A stretch of DNA of 64,000 nucleotides, from NCBI RefSeq assembly GCF_000721075.1, contig NZ_JOEQ01000017.1, positions 101,418 to 165,417 of the forward strand, read 5' to 3'. The position numbers were made by a program, and so were the translations under genes. Within the stretch, counting starts at the first letter, position 1, and the number at the start of each line of letters is the position of its first letter. The notes under the pieces were generated by a model. It had not been told where the DNA came from, searched no databases, and was given only the letters and a program-made list of their open reading frames with translations. Origin of the DNA: Streptosporangium amethystogenes. Its GTDB lineage: Bacteria; Actinomycetota; Actinomycetes; Streptosporangiales; Streptosporangiaceae. Of the stretch, positions 10,651 through 17,874 are shown in pieces.

Positions 10651-11556
10651 ATGAGCGAGAGATCGCACGCTTCCCCCTTCACCGCTGAGAGCACCCAGGC
10701 CACCCTTTTGCGGGCCTGCACCCGGGTCGGGCTTGATCCGTCGAATGCCCGGTTGGTCCGGCTCGGGGAGAACGCGGTCTACCGCCTGGCCTCACCCGTC
10801 ATCGCGCGTATCGGCCGGACGACGGCGTACGCGGATGACGCCAGAAAGGAGGTCGCGGTAGCCGGCTGGCTGGCCACCGAAGGTTTCCCCTCCGTCCGTA
10901 CGCTCTCCCTCGATCAGCCGCTCATCGTGGACGGGCGCGTTGCCACGTTCTGGGAGTCGATCTCCGAGGAGGAGAACTACGCCTCGCCCGCCGAACTGGG
11001 CACCCTGCTCGCCACGCTCCACACGATGGAAGCACCGGCGGGACTACGGCTCCCCCCGCTGGAACCCTTCGCGCGGGCAGAACATCGGATCGCGGGCAAC
11101 GACTGGTTCAGCCCCGAGGACGCCTCGTTCCTGCACGAGCGACTGGCCGAACTCCGCGAGGGGTACGCGGCGCTGAGTTTCGGGCTTCCCCAGGGCGTGA
11201 TCCATGGCGACGCGAGCGTGGGCAACGTCATCCGCGACCGTACCGGCCGCCCGACGCTGCTCGATCTGGACGGTTTCGCGCTGGGACCTCGTGAGTGGGA
11301 TCTCGTCCTCACCGCGATCTACTACGAACGCTTCGGCTGGCACACCGCCGGGGAGTACGACGCCTTCACCCAGGCTTACGGCTTCGACGTGATGCGCTGG
11401 CCCGGCTACCGGGTCCTGGGCGATGTCCGGGAGTTCCTCATGGTCACCTGGCTCAGCCAGCAGGCCGGCCAGGACGAGCGGGCTGCCGCAGAGGTGCGCA
11501 AGCGGATCCGGGCGTTGAGGACCAACGCCGACCGAGGCGATTGGGAGCCCTACTGA
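10651..11556 (+). CDS. Aminoglycoside-phosphotransferase-family (APH) kinase
   Basis: A small-molecule kinase-like protein of about 301 residues. The catalytic loop reads GVIHGDASVGNVI and the metal-binding segment LLDLDGFALGPREWDL. In the family these phosphorylate aminoglycosides, choline-like molecules or unknown metabolites. The start at 10651 is chosen over an in-frame ATG at 10627. It converges with, and overlaps by seven bases, the XRE/TPR regulator at 11550-12929. A close relative is paired with another such regulator at 61565-63864, so the two protein types seem functionally linked. Confidence 0.85.
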   Translation: MSERSHASPFTAESTQATLLRACTRVGLDPSNARLVRLGENAVYRLASPVIARIGRTTAYADDARKEVAVAGWLATEGFPSVRTLSLDQPLIVDGRVATFWESISEEENYASPAELGTLLATLHTMEAPAGLRLPPLEPFARAEHRIAGNDWFSPEDASFLHERLAELREGYAALSFGLPQGVIHGDASVGNVIRDRTGRPTLLDLDGFALGPREWDLVLTAIYYERFGWHTAGEYDAFTQAYGFDVMRWPGYRVLGDVREFLMVTWLSQQAGQDERAAAEVRKRIRALRTNADRGDWEPY

Positions 11557-12929
11557 GCCGCCATCACCTGCTGCCACAGGGAGAAATCCGCGGCCTGCTC
11601 GTAGAAATCGCCGAGTTCCGCGGAAGTGACCGTTGGCGTGAGCCGCACTGAGAACTCACGAAGGTAGCTCGCGCAGCGGGCCGAGCGTAACTGCTCACCG
11701 GCTCTCAGCGCGTCCAGGGCGACCAGGCACGCCTGTTCTACCTCCCCCGCGCCGAGGTGCGCGTCCGCGAGAACCATCGTGGCGAAGAAGTCGCTGCGCA
11801 GACACTCGCCGTCCTTGCCGGTCCTGACGCACGGGGTCACGTATTGGCTGGCCGCCACCGGGCGTCCTAGGTCGCGAAAGCAGTGTCCGAACTCGGCGGC
11901 AAGTTCGGCCTCGTCGAAGTAGCCGATCCAGTCCGGGTCGTCGTCAGGGTTTCGCCGCTCGAATTCCCGTGCAGCCTGAGTCAGAGCACGATCACAGGCG
12001 GGGGCATCGCCCAGGCGTGCCAGCGCTCGGGCTTCCATCGTGTGGAAGTGCGCTGTCAGCGTCGGGGTAGCCGCCCCTGCTGTTCCTTGGCGTGCTGCTC
12101 GGGCCAGGTTGACGGCTTCGCGGTATCGGCCGACGAAGGTGGCCTGGTGACTCATGGCATCGAGAACACTGGCGGCCAGCAGCCGGTTGTCTGCTGCCTG
12201 GGCCAGGCCGAGGGCTTGAATGAAGTAGCGCTGGGCCAGAGCGTGCAAGCCGCTGTCGTATGACATCCAGGCGGCCAGAAGGGTGGCTTCGGCCACTACG
12301 GAGACGAGACGGGGGCTCGTTTTCTCCGAAGTTCGACCACGTAGAAGCCGGGTGGCATCCGTATTCAGATAGTGGATGAAAGAACGTCTCGCGTGCTCCC
12401 CTCCGAACCGGTTGTCCATCTGCGCGAACAGATCAACCGTGGCACAGAATCGCGCGATGTCGGCTTCGCCTATCCGAGATTCTCTTTCATCGGCGAACAA
12501 CGGCGTCGCGAGGAGCCAGGTCAAGGAAGCGTCGTTCCATGCTCGTGCGTTGATTTGCCCGTTGAGTACGACCAATGCCTCGTCGAGGTCGGCCTGCCAC
12601 AGTCGCGTGACTGTCTCCACACCTTCGGCGAGCGCTTCGGGATAGGCCAACCCCAGATCCACCGGCAGCTTGGCCGAGGATGCCAGACCGGCGTCGGAGG
12701 GGGTGATCGTACGTCCCAGGACTCGGCTCAACGTCGCGGTGATCAGCCCTGCGGTGTCGCCGCGAGGCTGCATGCCGTTCAGCCATCGACTCACCGACGT
12801 GTGATCACAGTTGATGGGAGTGCCTTCGTTCTCCGAGGTGCCTCGGACCGCGCGAGCAAATGATTTACGAGAAAAACCGGCTTCTTTGATAAGTCGGGCC
12901 AATCGGTCATTGGGCGCCTGCTCCACCAT
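11550..12929 (-). CDS. XRE-like transcriptional regulator with TPR-type C-terminal domain
   Basis: A protein of about 459 residues. Its N-terminal DNA-binding region is DRLARLIKEAGFSRKSFARAV with VSRWLNGMQPRG. A long helical tetratricopeptide-like region follows (HYLNTDATRLL, ALAQRYFIQALGLAQAADN). This actinomycete family regulates development, secondary metabolism or accessory genes. The ATG at 12929 sits just after GGAGGAGG and is preferred to a longer start at 12995. It is transcribed divergently from the ATP-binding protein at 13071, the usual partnership. The shared promoter carries an inverted repeat. Confidence 0.85.
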   Translation of the reverse strand: MVEQAPNDRLARLIKEAGFSRKSFARAVRGTSENEGTPINCDHTSVSRWLNGMQPRGDTAGLITATLSRVLGRTITPSDAGLASSAKLPVDLGLAYPEALAEGVETVTRLWQADLDEALVVLNGQINARAWNDASLTWLLATPLFADERESRIGEADIARFCATVDLFAQMDNRFGGEHARRSFIHYLNTDATRLLRGRTSEKTSPRLVSVVAEATLLAAWMSYDSGLHALAQRYFIQALGLAQAADNRLLAASVLDAMSHQATFVGRYREAVNLARAARQGTAGAATPTLTAHFHTMEARALARLGDAPACDRALTQAAREFERRNPDDDPDWIGYFDEAELAAEFGHCFRDLGRPVAASQYVTPCVRTGKDGECLRSDFFATMVLADAHLGAGEVEQACLVALDALRAGEQLRSARCASYLREFSVRLTPTVTSAELGDFYEQAADFSLWQQVMAAQ

Positions 12930-12939
12930 TCCTCCTCCT

Positions 12940-12997
12940 GAGTGCACATTTGCGCCCCCTTGCGCGCACTGCGGTAGGCCCTCGGAGAGGTGCACTC
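12940..12997. promoter_or_regulatory. Inverted repeat in the XRE / ATP-binding protein divergent promoter
   Basis: GAGTGCAC at 12940-12947 is mirrored by GTGCACTC at 12990-12997, with two TGCGC direct copies between them. The pair lies directly upstream of the XRE start and is the most plausible autoregulatory operator. Protein binding is inferred from position only. Confidence 0.45.
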
Positions 12998-13070
12998 TTG
13001 TGTCGTCCAGTCAAGCGAGGATTACCGGCCTGGTCTACGGCAATGCGAAAAGAAGGGGTGGCATGAACCA

Positions 13071-13619
13071 GTGAATTCTTCGAATTTTCGGCCGTCCATG
13101 GACGGATCTCTGAACAAAGATCCTCTTACCTCGATGAGACGCCCCCACCCCTTCGACGAACGCGACAAACCGTTGGGACGCTTCCGGGTGATCGCCTGGT
13201 GCCTGCCTCGCTGTAATGCCGCCCGGCGTGCTCGAGAGCTGTTCCGTGACCAGCTGGCCAAGCTACCCCTGGCCACCGACGTGCTCGACGAGCTGGAGAT
13301 CGTGGTCTCCGAACTGGTCACCAACGCCACCCGCTACGCCCCCGGCCCCTACGAACTACGCCTCCTACACGACCAGGGCCTGCCCGTCCGCGCCGAGGTC
13401 GTCGACGCCGGAGCCGGAACCACCCTCATCGCACACCTGCTGCACCGCCCACTCCCCCTGCCCGAGCACCTCGACGACCTCGAACTCGGCGGCCGGGGCC
13501 TGCGCATCGTCACCGAACTCACCCACGGCCACTGCGGCACCCAATGGACCCGCCTGTGCGGCACCGGCCAACTAGGCACCGCCGTCTGGTTCGACCTCCC
13601 CACGTCTCACCACCCCTGA
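13071..13619 (+). CDS. ATP-binding protein of the anti-sigma-factor (RsbW-like) family
   Basis: A GHKL ATPase domain of about 182 residues. The N-box is EIVVSELVTNATRYAP, the DAG loop EVVDAGAG, and the G-box DDLELGGRGLRIVTEL. It is the standard partner of XRE/TPR regulators in actinomycetes. Its kinase activity probably targets an anti-anti-sigma protein or the regulator circuit, which is inference. The start is uncertain: GTG 13071 follows AAGGGG at a slightly long distance, and ATG 13098 or 13131 are possible. A hairpin and a small gene follow. Confidence 0.82.
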   Translation: MNSSNFRPSMDGSLNKDPLTSMRRPHPFDERDKPLGRFRVIAWCLPRCNAARRARELFRDQLAKLPLATDVLDELEIVVSELVTNATRYAPGPYELRLLHDQGLPVRAEVVDAGAGTTLIAHLLHRPLPLPEHLDDLELGGRGLRIVTELTHGHCGTQWTRLCGTGQLGTAVWFDLPTSHHP

Positions 13620-13721
13620 CCCCCAGACCTCCGGGCAGCCGGGACCGTCCCCCGATCCCCGCTGACCCCGGAGCCGGTCCACGCCCACGGTTTCCCCGGC
13701 CGCGCGTGGACCGCACGAAAA

Positions 13722-13766
13722 GGCCGGCGTCCACGGACCTGATCCCCCTCGTCCGGGACGCCGGCC
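13722..13766. terminator. Inverted repeat between ATP-binding protein and small gene
   Basis: GGCCGGCGTCC (13722-13732) pairs with GGACGCCGGCC (13756-13766), giving a perfect 11-bp GC-rich stem with a 23-base loop. It lies after the ATP-binding protein stop (13619) and before the next ATG (13804), so it is a likely terminator or attenuator. Confidence 0.5.
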
Positions 13767-13803
13767 TCCCCCACCACAGCCACCACGGAAAGCGACGGTC
13801 CCC

Positions 13804-14133
13804 ATGACCGCACCAGCAAACCCCAAAGGCCGCCGCCGCCGCGAAGCGGGCCCCGTACCGATCGGCCCCCATCCGGCAAGCACCGACAATGCCACCGACC
13901 TGGCCCGCGACCTGGAAGCCCGCCACCCCGGCTGGGTCATCCTCTGGCGCCACTGGGCCCGCCGCTACTGGGCCTTCCCCACCTGGCTCCCCAACGCCCC
14001 CGGCCCCATCGAAGCCAGAAACATCCAGGACCTGCTAAGCCAGATGAACGACATGCATGCCCGTCCCGCAAGGGAAAGCTCCGGTACAACACCCGAAGGA
14101 GGCATTCCACCCTCGGGCAGCGCAGCCCGATAA
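13804..14133 (+). CDS. Small actinobacterial protein (LARDLEARHPGW family), function unknown
   Basis: A 109-residue protein whose core reads LARDLEARHPGWVILWRHWARRYWAF and ends the conserved part with PIEARNIQDLLSQM. Proteins of this look are common beside ATP-binding/XRE regulator genes in actinomycetes and have no assigned role. No signal peptide or membrane segment is seen. The last ~20 residues look unlike the rest and may be altered. A stop-interrupted copy with high nucleotide similarity lies at 16329-16503, just before the graspetide operon. Confidence 0.6.
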   Translation: MTAPANPKGRRRREAGPVPIGPHPASTDNATDLARDLEARHPGWVILWRHWARRYWAFPTWLPNAPGPIEARNIQDLLSQMNDMHARPARESSGTTPEGGIPPSGSAAR

Positions 14134-14184
14134 AGCGCTGTTCGCCGCATGACAGCCGGTGTCCACACTTCGGGGTGAACCCCC

Positions 14185-14529
14185 GACAAATACCCCAAGG
14201 CCGCCGAGCATCTGGATGAGGCGCGCGAGGACATCCTGGCCTTCGCCGTCTATCCCAAGGCCGTGTGGCGGCAGATCTGGTCCAACAATCCGCAGGAGCG
14301 GCTGAACAAGGAGATCCGCCGCCGCACCGACGTAGCCGGCATTTTCCCCAACCGAGATGCCATCGTCCGGCTGGTAGGCGCGGTGCTGGCCGAGCAGTAC
14401 GACGAGTGGACCGAAGGCCGGCGATACCTCGGCCTGGAAGTCCTCGCCGACTGCCGCAAAGCCGCCGAGAGAAAGGCAAAAGAGGACACCGCTGATATCA
14501 ATGTGACTAAAGATGCTATTGCTGCTTAA
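14185..14529 (+). pseudogene. IS256-family (mutator) transposase, C-terminal fragment
   Basis: About 115 codons of a mutator-type transposase tail: [18 protein letters not shown], then [20 protein letters not shown], then [17 protein letters not shown], and a complete natural stop. The upstream two thirds, including two of the three catalytic acidic residues, are missing. The fragment starts abruptly within 60 bases of the preceding gene and marks the left side of an AT-rich island. Confidence 0.85.
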
Positions 14530-15122
14530 ATGGTATTCAGATCGCAGAGTGGTCGAATCTCATACACTACGATCTTGGACGCGGCCGAAAGCCTCAGGCT
14601 AGAGTGCAAGAGCAGTCAAGGCCCCGGCAGCGTAGCCGGGCTCTTGCGGCATCTGTAACTCATCAGCTCAAGGGTTCAAGTCGTGCATACCTAACTCGGT
14701 CTTCAACGCCAACACGAGCGGGTCGGTGAGGTCTCGATCCTCGGCGTACAGCTCTAGCAGGGTCAGAGCAGTGATCACATCGTTGTGGCTGAAGACCCGG
14801 TTACCCCAGCCCGCCACCACCCCCACTCCTCCCCTGCTTTGCGCGCGGTGTTCGAGATCGTGTCGCTGGTCATCTCCGTGTCGGAGATCTGAAGGGTCAT
14901 GAGCAGCCCCTACCCAGTCACAGGTCTGGGCCCGCCTACAGGAGGTGCAAACCTCAGGCGCTGAGCAGCTTCTCGAAGGCGCGCGTGGCGCCGATCAGTC
15001 ACATCATGGACCGGCTGTCCTCGGCGACCTCACACTATGCGCGTATCGCCTCGGCCCGGTGCCGGGCGTGCCGGAGCGTGTTTCGGCAGCAGATATCAAC
15101 GGCACCGACCAACGAACGATCA
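14530..15122. other. Mostly non-coding stretch between transposase fragment and AT-rich gene
   Basis: About 590 bases with no full-size gene. It contains one credible 50-codon frame on the minus strand (listed separately) and short plus-strand frames without coding character. Base composition falls gradually toward the AT-rich gene that follows. It looks like decayed DNA at an insertion boundary. Confidence 0.5.
14668..14820 (-). CDS. Possible 50-residue small protein or gene tail
   Basis: A frame starting GTG at 14820 with AGGAG five bases upstream. It encodes a soluble, well-composed peptide (GWGNRVFSHNDVITALTLLE, then YAEDRDLTDPLVLALKTELG). Amino-acid composition is protein-like, unlike the other frames nearby. 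No family is recognised. It may be a genuine small protein or the C-terminus of a lost gene. Confidence 0.35.
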   Translation of the reverse strand: MVAGWGNRVFSHNDVITALTLLELYAEDRDLTDPLVLALKTELGMHDLNP

Positions 15123-16211
15123 TTATTCAGAGTTCTCACAATGAACAGGATCCGTGCGGGGAGGCATGTGACCCTTTTCAGAGATCATATAAATATCAAG
15201 GTTATTCTTAAAAACCTCCCGCCACCGAGTACTAATAAAATCATTTAACGCCTTGCCGATCCCCTTACACAGGTTGGGGTGGTTATTTTTTACGCCGACA
15301 CCAATCTCCACTTCCCCAGAGAGATTAATCGTGTCAAACCTAGTTCTATCGCCCTTCTGGCTTCCTATATAGGTATCCAGAATGCTTCTGTCCGTCGCCA
15401 CCCCCACAACCGGATCTGCGGAATTAAAAAACCTTACCATACATTTATCTATAGTCACTTCCTTCACAATTTCATAATCCAATTTGAGGTCACTTTCGGC
15501 CGTAGTACCACTGGTAATGCATACATTCGGCCGCTCACCCCTTTCCTCAACTTCGCCACGTTTGACAGTGTCATAAGAAATTGCCGGAAAATCGATATAG
15601 TAAGGGCCCGCAAAGTCGACGAGCCGCTTCCGAGCAAGAGTAATGGAGTAGCTTGCGATGATTAAATCAACTTCCCCGTCTTTCAATTTCGTTTCTCGAT
15701 CTCCTGGGTTCACCGGGATATATTTAATATTATCAAAACCAAGCTTTTCTAAAAGGAAGTCACCGACAGCGGTATCGAATCCCGATGCCTTCTGACCGGC
15801 CCCTTTGCTCCACCCTGGAATATCGCCATTAATACCTATTTTAACGGTGCGACCTCGTAAATATTCGACCGAGTCTCGGTTCGGCCAGATAACATTCACC
15901 GACCAGAGCACCAGGAGGGCTACGGCGGCTATGATTGATACCAATCTCACCAAATTTGGCCGCCCCTGGAGCTTACCTCCGGATATCTGAGGTTGATTAG
16001 CGAGACGAATCGCTAGAACCGCAACACCCACGCCGGCGATCCCTATAGGAACAGCAAGGATAGTTGCAAACCCAATACCATCCGAAAGATTAAGGAAGAG
16101 TAGGCCAGTTGTGGCCAGGGTGGCCAAGACCAGCGGTACGACCCAAAATAACTCCCGTCGAACCAGTCCGAGCCCAGAAGTCCCTTTAGTTTCGTCGCCA
16201 GCGTCAGCCAT
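15123..16211 (-). CDS. Membrane-anchored solute-binding-protein (SBP family 3)-like protein
   Basis: A 362-residue protein with three predicted membrane helices near the N-terminus (about 22-40, 49-69 and 89-108). An extracellular periplasmic-binding-protein fold follows: VKIGINGDIPGW, ASGFDTAVGDFLLEKLGF, VDLIIASYSITLARKRLVDF. Free SBPs feed ABC importers, but no permease or ATPase gene is nearby, so this one is probably a sensor or a receptor for a small solute. Codon use is markedly AT-richer than every neighbour, which indicates recent transfer. It is flanked by a transposase fragment and a broken gene duplicate. Confidence 0.8.
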   Translation of the reverse strand: MADAGDETKGTSGLGLVRRELFWVVPLVLATLATTGLLFLNLSDGIGFATILAVPIGIAGVGVAVLAIRLANQPQISGGKLQGRPNLVRLVSIIAAVALLVLWSVNVIWPNRDSVEYLRGRTVKIGINGDIPGWSKGAGQKASGFDTAVGDFLLEKLGFDNIKYIPVNPGDRETKLKDGEVDLIIASYSITLARKRLVDFAGPYYIDFPAISYDTVKRGEVEERGERPNVCITSGTTAESDLKLDYEIVKEVTIDKCMVRFFNSADPVVGVATDRSILDTYIGSQKGDRTRFDTINLSGEVEIGVGVKNNHPNLCKGIGKALNDFISTRWREVFKNNLDIYMISEKGHMPPRTDPVHCENSE

Positions 16212-16328
16212 GAGCGGGACTGTAGCAGACCGGTTTGCCCGATGAGTAGCGACTTAGAAAGTTTTCCAACCCTCTCACCTCCTTACACCTCGACACGAAA
16301 TTTTTAAATCCGACAAGATCCCGTAGTC

Positions 16329-16503
16329 GATCTGTTGTCGAGGCCCGCTATCCGGGATGGGTCGTCCTCTAGCACTGCTGGGCACGGTGCTACTGGGCCT
16401 TCCCGACCGGGCTTCCCGACATCCCCTGCCCCATCGAAGCCAGAAACGCCCCGGACCTGCTGACCCAGATGAACGACCTCGAATGCAGCGGGCACAGCTG
16501 ATT
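16329..16503 (+). pseudogene. Stop-interrupted copy of the 13804-14133 small gene
   Basis: In the frame through 16340 the DNA reads EARYPGWVVL, an amber codon at 16370-16372, then HCWARCYWAFPTGLPD and PIEARNAPDLLTQMNDLE to a stop. This aligns closely at base level with the intact gene 2.4 kb upstream. The N-terminal third is missing. It probably once stood as the gene directly before the graspetide operon. The AT-rich island lies between the two copies. Confidence 0.8.
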
Positions 16504-16567
16504 CCTCATGTCAGGGCCAGGTTTCCTCAGACCGTCACACCATTTCCCGAAGATGGAAAGGAAAGCG

Positions 16568-16906
16568 ATGACCACACCACAGCGGGTACTCGATCCCACG
16601 ACATCGGCGAAGCAGGCTGGAACGAGCGTCCGCGAGACGTTCCCGATGGTCCCGGCGCATGGACAGGTCCCCCCGAGCGGCGAGCAACCTTCCACGACCG
16701 GGTCTCGGCCGTGGATCCTGAGGTTCGCCCGTGTTCCCGACCGCACACAGGCCACGCGTGTCTCCGAGACGTTCTACGACGACGAGCGACAGATCTCTCT
16801 CCAACTGGGTGGCGGACTGCTGCCCTACATGGCCACGAACAAGCCGACCGTCGTCGACGGGGACCCGAACAACCCGCCGAGCCTGGACGAAGGCTCGAAA
16901 GACTGA
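16568..16906 (+). CDS. tgmA: Graspetide (ATP-grasp-modified RiPP) precursor peptide
   Basis: A 112-residue ribosomal precursor. The leader holds the recognition-type segment SRPWILRFARV (46-56). The region from about Y70 (YDDERQISLQ) leads into a core at about 87-112 rich in hydroxyl donors T90, T94, S105 and S110 and acidic acceptors D97, D99, D107, E108 and D112. A D97-G98 pair is the kind of site at which aspartimide forms. The ATG at 16568 has AAAGGAAAG upstream. Its stop overlaps the ligase ATG (TGATG). Ester links between Thr/Ser and Asp/Glu are expected; the ring pattern is inference. Confidence 0.82.
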   Translation: MTTPQRVLDPTTSAKQAGTSVRETFPMVPAHGQVPPSGEQPSTTGSRPWILRFARVPDRTQATRVSETFYDDERQISLQLGGGLLPYMATNKPTVVDGDPNNPPSLDEGSKD

Positions 16907-17874
16907 TGCCGAACCCCATCCTGGTGCTGGCCGACCGGGGAGACTGGCCGACCGACCGTGTGGTGCAGACCCTCATCGAGCGGGGTGCGGAGGTGTTCCG
17001 GATGGACACCGCGGAGTTCCCCCGGGACGTGGCGTTGGACGCGCGGATCGGTGCCGCCCACTCCTGGGCGGGCTCGCTGGTCACCGCTTACCGTGACGCC
17101 GACCTCGGCCGTGTGCGGGCGGTTTATTACCGCACCCCCACGGCGTTCCGGTTCGAGGCCGGGATGAGCGGGCCCGAGCGACGGTTCGCCGCCGCTCAGG
17201 CCCGGTCGGGTTTCGGCGGGGTTCTCACCGCGCTGGAGTGCCGATGGGTTTCCCATCCGGTCGCGATGTCCCGGGCGGAGTACAAACCCGTGCAGCTTGA
17301 CATGGCCCGCCGAACCGGCCTCCGCATCCCCGAGACACTCATCACCAACCGGCCTGACGCGGTACGTTCCTTCGCCGAGCACGTCGGCGGCCCGATCGTG
17401 ACCAAGCCGGTCGCCTCACCGATGCTGATCGAAGACGACTGTCTCAAGACCGTCTACACCCGTCGCCTGACTCCCCCGATGCTGGAGGACCTGGCGGGCA
17501 TCGAGACCACCGCCCACCTGTTCCAGGCGTGGGTGCCCAAGTCCCACGAGGTACGGCTGACCGTCGTCGGGGAACGTCTGCTCGCCGCCGAGATCCACGC
17601 GGGCAGCGACACCGCGTATGAGGACTGGCGGGCCGACTACGGGTCGCTTCGGTACGAGGTCACCGAGGTCCCGGCCGAGGTCCGCAACGGTGTGCTCACG
17701 CTGATGAACCTGCTGGGATTACGCTTCGGAGCGCTGGACTTCATTGTGGATCCGTACGGGCAGTACTGGTTCCTGGAAGTGAATCCGTGCGGCCAGTGGG
17801 ATTGGATCCAGCACGCCACCGGCCTGCCGATCTCCGAAGCCATCGCCGACGAGCTCCAGGGAGTATCTGCATGA
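16906..17874 (+). CDS. tgmB: ATP-grasp ribosomal peptide maturase (graspetide ligase)
   Basis: A 322-residue ATP-grasp enzyme of the MvdD/TgmB type, which activates Asp/Glu side chains as acyl phosphates to form macrolactone (ester) or macrolactam links in the precursor. Seen directly: an N-terminal PILVLADRGDWPTDRVVQ domain, the ATP-grasp Lys region GGPIVTKPVASPM, a SHEVRLTVVGERLLAAEI strand, and the metal-binding end GALDFIVDPYGQYWFLEVNPCGQW. Start and stop overlap the precursor (TGATG) and the methyltransferase (ATGA), so the three proteins are translationally coupled. Confidence 0.92.
   Translation: MPNPILVLADRGDWPTDRVVQTLIERGAEVFRMDTAEFPRDVALDARIGAAHSWAGSLVTAYRDADLGRVRAVYYRTPTAFRFEAGMSGPERRFAAAQARSGFGGVLTALECRWVSHPVAMSRAEYKPVQLDMARRTGLRIPETLITNRPDAVRSFAEHVGGPIVTKPVASPMLIEDDCLKTVYTRRLTPPMLEDLAGIETTAHLFQAWVPKSHEVRLTVVGERLLAAEIHAGSDTAYEDWRADYGSLRYEVTEVPAEVRNGVLTLMNLLGLRFGALDFIVDPYGQYWFLEVNPCGQWDWIQHATGLPISEAIADELQGVSA

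Noticed and set aside
14655..14700. A tRNA remnant or attachment site (GGGTTCAAGTC resembles a T-arm)
   Set aside because: No acceptor stem, D-arm or anticodon arm could be folded around it, and the bases are the 3' end of a small open frame on the other strand.
16357..16905. A long N-terminal extension of the ATP-grasp protein (505 residues)
   Set aside because: The upstream part overlaps the precursor gene in another frame and the conserved enzyme start is at 16906 in a TGATG overlap.
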